Assembly: GCA_020621405.1 (NCBI GenBank)
Contig: JAHRYN010000005.1
Location: 186,001-250,000, forward strand
Direction: 5' to 3'
DNA: 64,000 nucleotides
Source of the DNA: Betaproteobacteria bacterium
GTDB taxonomy: Bacteria > Pseudomonadota > Gammaproteobacteria > Burkholderiales > Rhodocyclaceae
Under the pieces are notes generated by a model. The model saw nothing but the letters and a program-made list of their open reading frames with translations, did no database searches and was not told where the DNA came from. Below are positions 25,602-34,118 of this stretch, piece after piece. The position numbers and the translations under genes were made by a program. How positions within the stretch are numbered: position 1 is the first letter of the stretch; every line of letters starts with the position of its first letter.

Positions 25602-25739
25602 ACCGGCCGGAAACCGCTGTTTGCGTCGCGCGTCGGTGGGCCGCGGCACAAACTGTCATGATGCCGGCCGGACCCCCGGACCGGACGGAGGCGCAAGCGC
25701 CGTACGGTCGTTGAACGACAAACCTTGTGGAGAGATGTC

Positions 25740-26144
25740 TTGCAGATAGCGACTTTCGATGGCCTGCTCGAGGCCATGCGCCAGCAACCGGAACCGCAGC
25801 GGATGCTGCTGGTGTTTACCGTGGCCGAACTGCCCGACGGCGCCACGCAGGCGGAACGCGAACGCTTCGAGGCGGGGCAGGGCGGTGCGCTGGTGCCTTA
25901 TGTCTGTGCCGACAAGACGGCGGACGAACTGGCCGGCTTCGCCGCACTGGTCGAAGAAAGCCGGATGTTCGATCAGGAATGGGCCATCGTGTTCGCCGCG
26001 GCGCTGTCGGGCCGTGACGGCAAGGCGCCGAGCAGTGCCGACGCCGACCAGCCGCTCGAACGCATGGTGGCGGCAATCCGCGCCGGTCGGCTGGACGGAC
26101 TGGTCGCCTTTGACCGCAGCGGTGAGGCGGTCAATGTCGGCTGA
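25740..26144 (+). CDS. Conserved hypothetical protein of the NnrS/denitrification neighbourhood
   Basis: 134 residues from a TTG at 25740, chosen because GGAGAG (25729-25734) lies 5 nt upstream. The sequence (IATFDGLLEAMRQQPEPQRMLLVFTVAELP, FEAGQGGALVPYVCADKTADELAGFAALVEES, WAIVFAAALSGRDG) belongs to a small conserved family seen near denitrification genes. Homologues are sometimes labelled ribonucleotide reductase subunit alpha, but no reductase domain is visible at this size and I regard that name as unreliable. Probably soluble and cytoplasmic. Function unknown. Confidence 0.6.
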   Translation: MQIATFDGLLEAMRQQPEPQRMLLVFTVAELPDGATQAERERFEAGQGGALVPYVCADKTADELAGFAALVEESRMFDQEWAIVFAAALSGRDGKAPSSADADQPLERMVAAIRAGRLDGLVAFDRSGEAVNVG

Positions 26145-26174
26145 GTGCTGCCGCGGCCGGTACGGAGTTGCCTG

Positions 26175-26591
26175 ATGCCGGATCTGGCCGCGCTCTATCC
26201 GCACACCCGCCATGCCCACATCGGGCTGGTCGTGGCCAGCGGTACGCTGTTCATGCTGCGCGGCATCGGCGTGCTGTGCGGTGCGCGCTGGAGCATGCAG
26301 CGCTCGGTGCGCGTGCTGAGCCAGATCATCGACATCGCGCTGCTGGCAGCCGCACTGCTGCTGCTGGCCACGCTGCAGCTCAATCCGTTCGCAGTGCCCT
26401 GGCTGGCCACCAAGCTCGTGCTGCTGGTCGTCTACATCGTGCTCGGCAGCCTGGCGCTGAAGCGGGCGCCCACCCGGTCGGCGCGGGCCGGCTGCCTGGT
26501 CGCGGCGCTGGCGGTCTTTGCATACATTGTGAGTGTGGCTCTGGCGCACCATCCGCTCGGTGTGCTGAAACTGATGAATCCACAGATGTGA
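26175..26591 (+). CDS. SirB family membrane protein
   Basis: 138 residues, four hydrophobic helices: HIGLVVASGTLFMLRGIGVL, IIDIALLAAALLLLATLQL, WLATKLVLLVVYIVLGSLALK and CLVAALAVFAYIVSVALAHHP. This is the SirB/YchQ-like pattern (invasion gene expression up-regulator family), whose biochemical role is unclear. Start ATG 26175 is preceded by GGAG with 7-nt spacing; the frame is open to 26145 but has no ribosome site there. It follows the preceding hypothetical gene by 30 bp in the same direction. Confidence 0.75.
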   Translation: MPDLAALYPHTRHAHIGLVVASGTLFMLRGIGVLCGARWSMQRSVRVLSQIIDIALLAAALLLLATLQLNPFAVPWLATKLVLLVVYIVLGSLALKRAPTRSARAGCLVAALAVFAYIVSVALAHHPLGVLKLMNPQM

Positions 26592-26615
26592 CACCGGTCA
26601 GGGAGCGATAGCGCG

Positions 26616-27272
26616 ATGCAATCGATATTCGAGGTGAAGCAGTGGCGTCGGACCGAGCGGCAAAGGCTGCTCGCGCTGCGCGAGGCGGTGCCGGATGCGC
26701 TGCGGCTGGAACGCAACGCCGCGGTCACGGCCCTGCTGGAGCACGGCTTTCCGCTGCTGCGGCAGATGACGGTCGGCTTCTGCTGGCCGTACAAGGGCGA
26801 GTTCGACGCCCGCTTCCTGATCCACGCGCTGCGGCCCCACGGTGCGCGCGCCGCACTGCCCGAAGTGGTGGCGCGCGACACACCGCTGGTGTTCCGCGAG
26901 TGGTGGCCGGGCGTGGCGATGACGCCACGCGTGTTCGATCTGCCGGTGCCCGACGACACCTCGGTCGTGCTGCCGCACGCGCTGCTGATTCCGCCGGTCG
27001 GTTTCGATTCGCGCGGCTACCGGCTGGGCTATGGCGGCGGCTACTTCGACCGCACGCTGGCCGCGCGTCCGGTACAACCGCTGAAGATCGGCGTCGCCTT
27101 CGAGATTTCCCGCATCCCGACCATCCGCCCGCAGCCGCACGACGTGCCGATGGATTTCATCGTGACCGAGGCAGGCATTCTTGCGGTCGACCGCAAGGGG
27201 CTGCTGCCGGTCGATGCCGATGAATGTGCGCAGCGTGCGCAGGCCATCGTCACCGAACGCCTCGTGCGCTGA
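26616..27272 (+). CDS. 5-formyltetrahydrofolate cyclo-ligase
   Basis: 218 residues. It matches the family pattern with basic N-terminal helix (WRRTERQRLLALREAVP), VGFCWPYKGEFDAR, a substrate loop, LLIPPVGFDSRGYRLGYGGGYFDRTLA (phosphate/ATP-binding GYGGGYYDR-type motif) and PHDVPMDFIVTEAG. The enzyme uses ATP to convert 5-formyl-THF to 5,10-methenyl-THF in the cytoplasm. ATG follows AGGGAGCGATAGCGCG. It is 18 bp before ravA; no metabolic link to ravA is apparent. Confidence 0.92.
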   Translation: MQSIFEVKQWRRTERQRLLALREAVPDALRLERNAAVTALLEHGFPLLRQMTVGFCWPYKGEFDARFLIHALRPHGARAALPEVVARDTPLVFREWWPGVAMTPRVFDLPVPDDTSVVLPHALLIPPVGFDSRGYRLGYGGGYFDRTLAARPVQPLKIGVAFEISRIPTIRPQPHDVPMDFIVTEAGILAVDRKGLLPVDADECAQRAQAIVTERLVR

Positions 27273-27290
27273 CCCGTTTAGAAAATCGCC

Positions 27291-28721
27291 ATGAATGCCG
27301 CTTCCGTCTCCTTGCCCATCCGCCTGCGCACCCTGCTCGACGCTCTCGAGCATGGTCTGGTCGAGCGGACCAACGTGGTCCGGCTCTGCCTGCTGACCGC
27401 GCTGGCCGGCGAGCACACCCTGCTGATCGGCCCGCCCGGCACTGCCAAGAGCGAGCTGGCGCGGCGTCTGCGCTCGGTGTTCCGCGACGCGCGCTACTTC
27501 GAGCGCCTGCTGACCCGCTTTTCGGTGCCGGAAGAGCTGTTCGGCCCGCTGTCGATACAGGCGCTGGAACAGGACCGCTACGAACGCCACACCGCCGGCT
27601 TCCTGCCGGACGCCGAGATCGCCTTCATCGACGAGGTGTTCAAGGCCAACAGCGCCATCCTGAACGCGCTGCTGACCCTGCTGAACGAGCGCGAATTCGA
27701 CAACGGCTCCGGGCGCCAGCACTGTCCGCTGATCAGCGTGATCGGCGCGACCAACGAGGTGCCGGAGGACGAGGTGGCGGAAGCCTTCTTCGACCGCTTC
27801 CTCGTGCGTGTGCCGGTCGGGCCGGTCAGCGCGGCCGGCTTTGCCGCTCTGCTCGACGCCGGTTGCGGCGACGCCTGGCGGGCACCGGAACATGCGCTGA
27901 CGCTGGATCACGAAGATCTCGCTGCGCTGGCTGCCACCGCCGGACAGGTCGGCCTGCCGGCGCGCATCGCCGGCGTGCTGGCCGCGCTGCGTGAGCACCT
28001 TGCCGGCGAGGGGCTGTATGTGTCGGACCGGCGCTGGGTGAAATCGCTGTGGCTGCTGCGCGTGGCGGCGGCCAGCGAGCAGCGGACGTCGGTCGGGCTG
28101 TGGGACCTGCTGCTGCTGCCGGCCTGCGCGGCGCCGGATGCGGTACGCCAGGGCGCGGTGGCCGACTGGCTGCATGCACAGCTCGGCGTGAACGAGGCGC
28201 TGTCGCCGGCGCGGCTGACCCGCGTGGTGCAGGCCTTCGAAATGCAGCTGGAAGCCGAGCAGAAGGCGAACGATCTCGACTACGACGAATCCGGGCGGCT
28301 GCGCTTTTCGCAGGCCGAAATCGCTGCCAATCTGGCGGATCAGATCGGCGACGCCAAGGGCGGCGCCGGTACGCTGCGCATGAGCTACAGCCGGCGCCGG
28401 CGCTACGGGCCGGTGCACATCGGCGCGCGCACCGGACAGATCGACGCGCTGCTGGCCCGCATTGCCGAGTACGCCGTCGAACTGGCCGACGAACGCGCCA
28501 GTCTGGCCGAATGCCGCCGCACCACGCTGTGGCTGGACGACGCGCTGCTGGCACGTGTCGACGCCAATCTGGCTGCCACCGCCGGGGCGATCGCCAGCCT
28601 CGCGGCGCGCGCACGCGAGGCGCGCACCGGCTTCGAGAGCCTGCCGCGCCTGCAGCAGGATGACGAGGCGAACCTCGAAGCCGGGCCGCCGGAACCGGTC
28701 GAGCACGAGCCGCTGGCGTGA
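27291..28721 (+). CDS. ravA: MoxR-family AAA+ ATPase RavA
   Basis: 476 residues. Walker A GPPGTAKS at 47-54, the MoxR segment RFSVPEELFGPLSI, Walker B AFIDEVFKANSAILNALL, sensor 1 GATNEVP, and AFFDRFLVRV (arginine finger) are all clear. A C-terminal extension with a helical and probable LARA-like part follows (DLDYDESGRLRFSQAEI). RavA with ViaA forms a chaperone-like system in E. coli that acts on anaerobic respiratory complexes and alters aminoglycoside sensitivity. Its stop overlaps the GTG start of the VWA gene, consistent with a ravA-viaA pair. Confidence 0.9.
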   Translation: MNAASVSLPIRLRTLLDALEHGLVERTNVVRLCLLTALAGEHTLLIGPPGTAKSELARRLRSVFRDARYFERLLTRFSVPEELFGPLSIQALEQDRYERHTAGFLPDAEIAFIDEVFKANSAILNALLTLLNEREFDNGSGRQHCPLISVIGATNEVPEDEVAEAFFDRFLVRVPVGPVSAAGFAALLDAGCGDAWRAPEHALTLDHEDLAALAATAGQVGLPARIAGVLAALREHLAGEGLYVSDRRWVKSLWLLRVAAASEQRTSVGLWDLLLLPACAAPDAVRQGAVADWLHAQLGVNEALSPARLTRVVQAFEMQLEAEQKANDLDYDESGRLRFSQAEIAANLADQIGDAKGGAGTLRMSYSRRRRYGPVHIGARTGQIDALLARIAEYAVELADERASLAECRRTTLWLDDALLARVDANLAATAGAIASLAARAREARTGFESLPRLQQDDEANLEAGPPEPVEHEPLA

Positions 28722-30352
28722 ACAGCCCGACGCCGCTGCTGTTCGACGCGCACGAGGCGCGGCTGGCGGCGCTCGACGTGCTGCCGCGCACGCTGTGGCT
28801 GGGTGGTCTGACCAACGCGCAGGGCAGTCTCGAACCGCGCTTGCGCTGTCTGGTCGCGCTGCGTGTGGCGCTGGTCGAAGGCTGTGTGCCGCTGCCTGCC
28901 GACTGGTCGTGGCCGTCGCCGGACATCGCTGGCGCCTTGTGCGAAACGCTGGCCGAACTGGATCTGGCGGCCTATTGCACCGACCGCCAGGAGCTTGCCG
29001 ACACGGTCGTGCAGAGCGTGCTGTTTCATCTGGATTTCATCGTCGATTACCAGGACCGCGGTGCCGGGCGGGCACGCGCGGTCCGCATGGCGCTCGACGC
29101 CTTCGCCGCCGACTGGCAGACGCGGCGCGGCCAGATGGACGAGCTGATCGACGTCTTCGGCAAGCTGCCCGACGACGGCAAGAACGCGCGCTGGGACCTG
29201 ATTCCCGGCTTGCTGCAGTCGGAAGGCTGGCGCGAGGTGGTGCGCATCCGCCGTCTGCTGGAGCGGCTGCCCGAACTGGCGCAGTGCATCCGCCGGCTGG
29301 GCCGTGCGCATCGCGCGGACGAGCGTGACGACGCGAGCCAGGACAGCGTCACCGTGATGGAAGCGGCCGTCGCCCGCCATCCGGAAAGCCGCGCCGTACG
29401 GGTGCCGGACATGCCGGGCGAGACGCGCGGCATCCATCGCGCCGACCGCATCGCGCGCATGCTGCCGGCCGAAGCGGTGCTGCTCGGCCATCCGCGACTG
29501 CGTCTGGTCTGGCACGCCCGGCGCGCCGAGCGCACGCTGCTGTGCTACGAGGACGACGACCGCATGCAGGAGGTGCGTCACGTCGAGGCGCCGGTGCTGC
29601 AGCCCAGGCCGGATCCGTTGCCTGACCGGCGGCTCGAGATGGGACCGCTGCTGGTCTGCGTCGACACCTCGGGCTCGATGCAGGGTGGTGCCGGCATGGT
29701 CGCCAAGGCCGTGGTGCTGGAAGCGGTGCGCACCGCGCACGAGCAGGGCCGTGCCTGCCATGTGTTCGCCTTCGGCGGGCCGGACGAGGTGGTCGATCTG
29801 GAAATCGGCGTCGACGCCGACGGCATCCAGGCGCTGACCCGTTTTCTCGGGCAGGCCTTCCGCGGCGGTACCGACATCTGCGGACCGCTGGAAAAGGCGA
29901 TCGCCCGGCTCGAGGATGACCGCTGGCAGCTGGCTGACCTGCTGATCGCGTCGGATGGCGAATTCGGCGCCACGCCCGATCTGGTGGCCCGGCTCGATGC
30001 CGCGAAATCCGGGCTCGGCCTGCGCGTGCAGGGCGTGCTGATCGGCGACCGCGAAACCATAGGCTTTCTCGAACTGGCCGACCACATCCACCCGGTGCGC
30101 GACTGGCGCCGCTACGGCGACGAACGCAGCGCGACCGGCGACTCGCCGGTGCACAGCCACCGGCTGACCGCGATGTATTTCCCGGGTGCGTTGCGCACGC
30201 CGGAAAACCGCGACGCCACGGTCAGCGGCGAGCGGGCTTCGCTGGCGGTGCGCGCCGGCCTGCATCGCGGCGAGCCGCTGCCGCAGACGTTGCAGCAGTT
30301 GCCGCAGAATTCGCCCGATTCCACCCTTGATCCCGCGAAGGGGACGTCATGA
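28718..30352 (+). CDS. viaA: VWA-domain protein, ViaA-like partner of RavA
   Basis: 544 residues. The N-terminal helical part (~1-300) is followed by a von Willebrand A domain with the MIDAS motif DTSGSM (LLVCVDTSGSMQGG, about residue 310) and GGTDICGPLEKAI plus SDGEFG for the other metal-ligand positions. Starts with GTG 28718, overlapping ravA by 4 bp. It is expected to bind the RavA hexamer and present client proteins. It has an extended C-terminal tail (~residues 460-544) of low complexity. Its stop overlaps the next start (ATGA at 30349), so all three genes are coupled. Confidence 0.82.
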   Translation: MNSPTPLLFDAHEARLAALDVLPRTLWLGGLTNAQGSLEPRLRCLVALRVALVEGCVPLPADWSWPSPDIAGALCETLAELDLAAYCTDRQELADTVVQSVLFHLDFIVDYQDRGAGRARAVRMALDAFAADWQTRRGQMDELIDVFGKLPDDGKNARWDLIPGLLQSEGWREVVRIRRLLERLPELAQCIRRLGRAHRADERDDASQDSVTVMEAAVARHPESRAVRVPDMPGETRGIHRADRIARMLPAEAVLLGHPRLRLVWHARRAERTLLCYEDDDRMQEVRHVEAPVLQPRPDPLPDRRLEMGPLLVCVDTSGSMQGGAGMVAKAVVLEAVRTAHEQGRACHVFAFGGPDEVVDLEIGVDADGIQALTRFLGQAFRGGTDICGPLEKAIARLEDDRWQLADLLIASDGEFGATPDLVARLDAAKSGLGLRVQGVLIGDRETIGFLELADHIHPVRDWRRYGDERSATGDSPVHSHRLTAMYFPGALRTPENRDATVSGERASLAVRAGLHRGEPLPQTLQQLPQNSPDSTLDPAKGTS

Positions 30353-31200
30353 GTTTTGCCGCCGAATATATCGCCCAGCTGGAAGCTTTCGCCGCGCGCG
30401 CGCCACTGCCGCGCGTGCGCGCACTGCACCTGCCGCCGGAACGCCCGGCCGACGACGGCCGTCACGGACACAGTGGCCACCCGCGTGGCGAGTTCTGCGC
30501 GCTCGAACTGGAAGACGGTTCGATCGGCCTGTCCTACGTGCTGCTCGACGACACGCTGGCCCGTCTGCGCGCCGACAACGGGCTGGCCGCCGTCGATGCG
30601 CTGACGCTGGCCCGACGCTACGTCGAGGGTCAGGGCATCGACCGCACGCTCGGCTTCGTCTGCGCCAATGCCATCACGCGCTGCCTGTTCGACCGTGCCG
30701 GCTTCCGGCCGCCGAACAGCGGCGATTCGATCGGCGGGATGGATCCGCAGCCGGGCGAGCGCATCGGCATGATCGGGCTGTTCGGTCGACTGGTGCCGCG
30801 CATCGTCGATGCCGGCGCGCAGCTCACCGTGGTCGAGCTCGATGAATCCCTGGCCGGCGAGCGGGAGGGCTGGCGCGTCACCACCGACGCCGCCGAACTG
30901 GAAACTTGCAGCAAGGTGCTGTCGACCAGCACGCTGCTGCTCAATGACACGCTGGACCGCATGCTCGGCCACTGCCGCAACGCCGGCTGGTTCGTCATGG
31001 TCGGTCCGAGCGCGGGTTGCCTGCCCGATGCACTGTTCGCGCGTGGCGTGACATTGCTCGGCGGCAGCTGGGTACATGAGCGCGCCGCCTTCCTCGATGC
31101 GCTGGAACGCGGCGACAAGGGCGGCGACACGGCAAGCAAGTTCGTGCTGACGCCGGACAGCTACCCCGGTTTCGACACACTTCTTTTGCGTCTGGCATGA
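30349..31200 (+). CDS. DUF4213/DUF364 Rossmann-like protein (putative heavy-metal chelation)
   Basis: 283 residues. The N-terminal DUF4213-like part (residues ~30-125: ALELEDGSIGLSYVLLDD, GFVCANAITRCLF) is followed by the DUF364 Rossmann-like domain (IGMIGLFGRLVPRIVDAGAQLTVVEL, STSTLLLNDTLDRML, FVMVGPSAGCLPDALFARGVTLLGGSWV). The family was named for a proposed heavy-metal chelation role and its real substrate is unknown. It is translationally coupled to the ViaA-like gene. That makes a three-gene ravA-viaA-DUF364 unit and suggests work in metal-cofactor handling, which is inference. Confidence 0.75.
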   Translation: MSFAAEYIAQLEAFAARAPLPRVRALHLPPERPADDGRHGHSGHPRGEFCALELEDGSIGLSYVLLDDTLARLRADNGLAAVDALTLARRYVEGQGIDRTLGFVCANAITRCLFDRAGFRPPNSGDSIGGMDPQPGERIGMIGLFGRLVPRIVDAGAQLTVVELDESLAGEREGWRVTTDAAELETCSKVLSTSTLLLNDTLDRMLGHCRNAGWFVMVGPSAGCLPDALFARGVTLLGGSWVHERAAFLDALERGDKGGDTASKFVLTPDSYPGFDTLLLRLA

Positions 31201-31299
31201 AAGTTTTCCGGCGCATCTGCCGATAGCGATCGGGACCTGAAATTTCGCCCTGCGGCCGCCCGAGTCGCCGCAGGCAGAGCATGAAGAGGACGCCACCCG

Positions 31300-32178
31300 A
31301 TGTCGAACCACGATGTGAATGATCCCGAAACCTATGCGCTGACGCACGAGCAGCTGGAAAAGGTGCTGTCCACCATCGACATTCCGGTGTGCCCGGAATT
31401 CGTCGTGCAGGCAATGACCGAAGCGCAGAAGGACGAGCCGGACATTGCCCGGCTGGCAGCGCTGATCGCGGCCGATCCCGGCATGACGGCGGCCGCGCTG
31501 AAGCTGGCGAATTCCGCGATGTACCGGGCCGGCAATCCTGTCGTCAGCGTGCGCCACGCGGTCGAGCGGCTGGGCATCAGCATCGTCGTCTGCGTTCTGG
31601 TTGCGGCCGCGCTGCGTTCTTCGGTGACCGGCCTGCCGGCGGCGTGGATGGACGAATTCTGGCGGCGCACGACGCAACAGGCGGTCGTCTCGGCGCTGAT
31701 CGCCCGGCGCCAGTTCGGCATTTCGCCCGATGCCGCCTATACCTATGCGCTGTTCCACGATGCCGCTATTCCGATGATGATGAAGCGCTTCAAGGAGTAC
31801 GGGCAGGTGATGCAGGACGCGCGCTCGAACGGGCAGAGGAGGGTGGATGCCGAAGGCAGCTACTTCCCGTGCACGCACCCGGTGATCGGATCTCTGATGG
31901 TCAGGAACTGGGGCCTGCCGCCCATCCTCGGGCTGGCGATCCGCTTCCACCACGAACCGGACATCTACGAACTGCCGGACGCGACGCTGCCCGGTGGCGC
32001 GCTGTCCTTCATCGCGATCACCCAGATCGCCGAACATCTGTCGGCCGACGTGCTGGGTGAGGCCGACATCGACGTCGGTCCCGGCCTGTTCGAAAAGGCG
32101 CTGGCCTTCCTGGGCATTTCGGACGGCGAACTGGACGATCTGCGCCAGCGCGTGGTCCTGGCGCTGAACGAGGTCTGA
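31300..32178 (+). CDS. HDOD-domain signalling protein
   Basis: 292 residues. HDOD domain from residue ~25 to 220: LEKVLSTIDIPVCPEFVVQAM, LAALIAADPGMTAAALKLANSAMY, VSVRHAVERLGISIV, and YALFHDAAIPMMMKRF. The HD metal-binding residues are not arranged as in an active HD phosphodiesterase, as usual for HDOD proteins, which act in regulatory or stress circuits. ATG follows GAAGAGGACGCCACCCG. It is 99 bp after the DUF364 gene, in the same direction, with no output or sensor domain attached. Confidence 0.85.
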   Translation: MSNHDVNDPETYALTHEQLEKVLSTIDIPVCPEFVVQAMTEAQKDEPDIARLAALIAADPGMTAAALKLANSAMYRAGNPVVSVRHAVERLGISIVVCVLVAAALRSSVTGLPAAWMDEFWRRTTQQAVVSALIARRQFGISPDAAYTYALFHDAAIPMMMKRFKEYGQVMQDARSNGQRRVDAEGSYFPCTHPVIGSLMVRNWGLPPILGLAIRFHHEPDIYELPDATLPGGALSFIAITQIAEHLSADVLGEADIDVGPGLFEKALAFLGISDGELDDLRQRVVLALNEV

Positions 32179-32494
32179 ACCCTGCGGCGCCGGTGCCTCC
32201 GCATCCGTTCGGGCCTGCCCGGGTCGCCCCGTTTTCCCGCCAGCCGGGCCGGGGTCCGTCGCCCCGCTGATTTCCCGTCTTCGATCGGGCTGCGTCCAGC
32301 GGCCCGCTGCGTGGCGTCTTCCTTGTGCAGGCGGTGCGCTTCTCCCCGGGGCTGCCGGGAGGTCTCGCGATTTCCTGCCGCCTGTAGATGTCGCATCGAA
32401 CATCGCACAGGGTGACCACGGTCAAGGTGTCGCCTGATGGCGGCGCTAGGCTGGAAAAGCCGGTACGCTGCCCGCGTCGGTTTGTCTTCGGGGG
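32179..32494. other. Intergenic region with weak FNR-like site
   Basis: About 316 bp between the HDOD and ferric-reductase-like genes, with no recognisable gene. At 32412-32425, GTGAC-CACG-GTCAA resembles a degenerate FNR box (first base off, C/G inner variants). Its centre is about 76 bp before the start at 32495. Confidence 0.4.
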
Positions 32495-33832
32495 ATGCAT
32501 GACATGAAGAACATCAGGCTGGCCTATCTGCTCGTGTTCGCCTTGCTGGCTGCGCTCTGGCTCGCAGCCGACCCGCTGCTGTCCGCCGGCTACGAGTTCT
32601 TCGCGCTGCGGGCTTCGCTGGTCAACCTGACCGGCATCCTCGCGATCGGCGCCATGAGCGTTGCGATGCTGCTGGCGACCCGGTCGGTCACCATCGAGTC
32701 ACTGCTCGGCGGGCTGGACAAGTCCTATCGCCTGCACAAGTGGCTGGGCGTGACCGCGCTGGTGCTGTCGGTCGTGCACTGGCTGTGGGCGAAGGCGCCG
32801 AAATGGATGGTCGGCTGGGGCTGGCTCGAACGGCCGGCGCGCAAGCCCCCGGTCGAGCAGACCGATGCGGTGCTGCGCTTCTTCCAGAGCCAGCGCGGGC
32901 TGGCGGAGGACATCGGCGAATGGGCGTTCTACGCGGCCGTCGTGCTGATCGCGCTGGCGCTGGTGAAACGCTTTCCCTACCGGCATTTTTTCAGGACGCA
33001 CCGGCTGCTGGCCGTGGTCTACCTGTTCCTGGCCTTTCATTCGCTGGTGCTGATGAAGTTCGGCTACTGGGGAGCCGCGGTCGGTCCGGTGATGGCGGTG
33101 CTGATCGCCGGTGGCGTCGTTGCCGCTGTCGTTTCGCTGTTGCGCAAGGTCGGTCATGGCCGCCGCGCGGTCGGGGTGATCGACGAACTGTTCCATCACG
33201 AGGACAACCGCGTGCTCAAGGTCGCCGTCACGCTGAAGAGCCGCTGGCCGGGCCACGAGGCAGGGCAGTTCGCCTTCGTCACCTTCGACCGCGACGAAGG
33301 TCCGCACCCGTTCACCATTTCGTCGGCCTGGCAGGGCGATGGCCGGATGTTCTTCCTGATCAAGGGCATCGGCGACTACACGGCCACGTTGCCGGCGACG
33401 CTGAAGGTCGGGGATCTGGTCGGCATCGAAGGTCCATATGGCCGATTCGCGTTCGGCGGCGATGAGAAGCGCCAGATCTGGGTGGCCGGCGGCATCGGTG
33501 TCACGCCCTTCATCGCCCGCATGCAGGCACTGGAAAGCCAGCCGGACGGCCGGAGCATCGACCTGTTCTACAGCACCAGCGCGCCGGATGAGGAATTCAT
33601 CCGGCGGGTGACGCTGCTTGCAGGGAGAGCCGGTGTCCGGCTGCATGTGCGGGTGGCCGACCGGGACGGCCGGCTGACTGCGGCGCAGATACAGGCAGAG
33701 GTCGCAGGGTGGGACGCCTCCAGCGTCTGGTTCTGCGGTCCGGCCGGCTTCGGCGAAACCCTGCGCCGTGATTTCACGGCCAGCGGACTGTCGCCGGACG
33801 ACTTCCACCAGGAGCTGTTCGACATGCGGTAA
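32495..33832 (+). CDS. Ferric-reductase-like transmembrane flavocytochrome
   Basis: 445 residues. The N-terminal half has about six transmembrane helices with histidines (HKWLGVTALVLSVVHWLWA; HRLLAVVYLFLAFHSLVL) for b-type haem, as in the NOX/ferric-reductase family. The C-terminal FAD/NAD(P)H module has HPFTISSAW (FAD binding), GPYGRF, GGIGVTPFIARM (nucleotide binding) and FCGPAGF. It would pass electrons from NAD(P)H through FAD and haem to an acceptor across the membrane, such as Fe(III) or O2; the acceptor is unknown. Two ATG starts are close (32495 and 32504). The upstream gap has only a weak FNR-like site. Confidence 0.85.
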   Translation: MHDMKNIRLAYLLVFALLAALWLAADPLLSAGYEFFALRASLVNLTGILAIGAMSVAMLLATRSVTIESLLGGLDKSYRLHKWLGVTALVLSVVHWLWAKAPKWMVGWGWLERPARKPPVEQTDAVLRFFQSQRGLAEDIGEWAFYAAVVLIALALVKRFPYRHFFRTHRLLAVVYLFLAFHSLVLMKFGYWGAAVGPVMAVLIAGGVVAAVVSLLRKVGHGRRAVGVIDELFHHEDNRVLKVAVTLKSRWPGHEAGQFAFVTFDRDEGPHPFTISSAWQGDGRMFFLIKGIGDYTATLPATLKVGDLVGIEGPYGRFAFGGDEKRQIWVAGGIGVTPFIARMQALESQPDGRSIDLFYSTSAPDEEFIRRVTLLAGRAGVRLHVRVADRDGRLTAAQIQAEVAGWDASSVWFCGPAGFGETLRRDFTASGLSPDDFHQELFDMR

Positions 33833-34118
33833 GGCCCGGATTTCCGTGATCGCCGTCAGCGGCTCATCCCGGATCCTGCACATGCCCCCGCCCCGCCCCG
33901 GCCCGCCCCCGCCTCGCCGCCGGTACGGCCTTCTTGCTGCGTCAGGTTGTTCCGGTGCTGACTCCGCGGGCCGGAGCCTGCGATCTGCGCAATGCCGGTC
34001 TGGAGGAATGCCGGTATTTGTCTGGTCAAGTCGCGGACCATGGCGTAAAACGACAAATTCATGCCCGCAGCGTCTCCCCCCGCAGGCATCAACGATCCAG
34101 ACCTCGGAAAAAAAAGCC

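Noticed and set aside
26598-28706. 702-codon minus-strand frame across cyclo-ligase and ravA
   Set aside because: Shadow of two well-supported plus-strand genes; Gln/Arg/His-rich without domains.
33768-34118. N-terminal extension of the Gly-rich PEP-CTERM protein
   Set aside because: Overlaps the end of the flavocytochrome gene and hides the signal peptide that begins at 34119.
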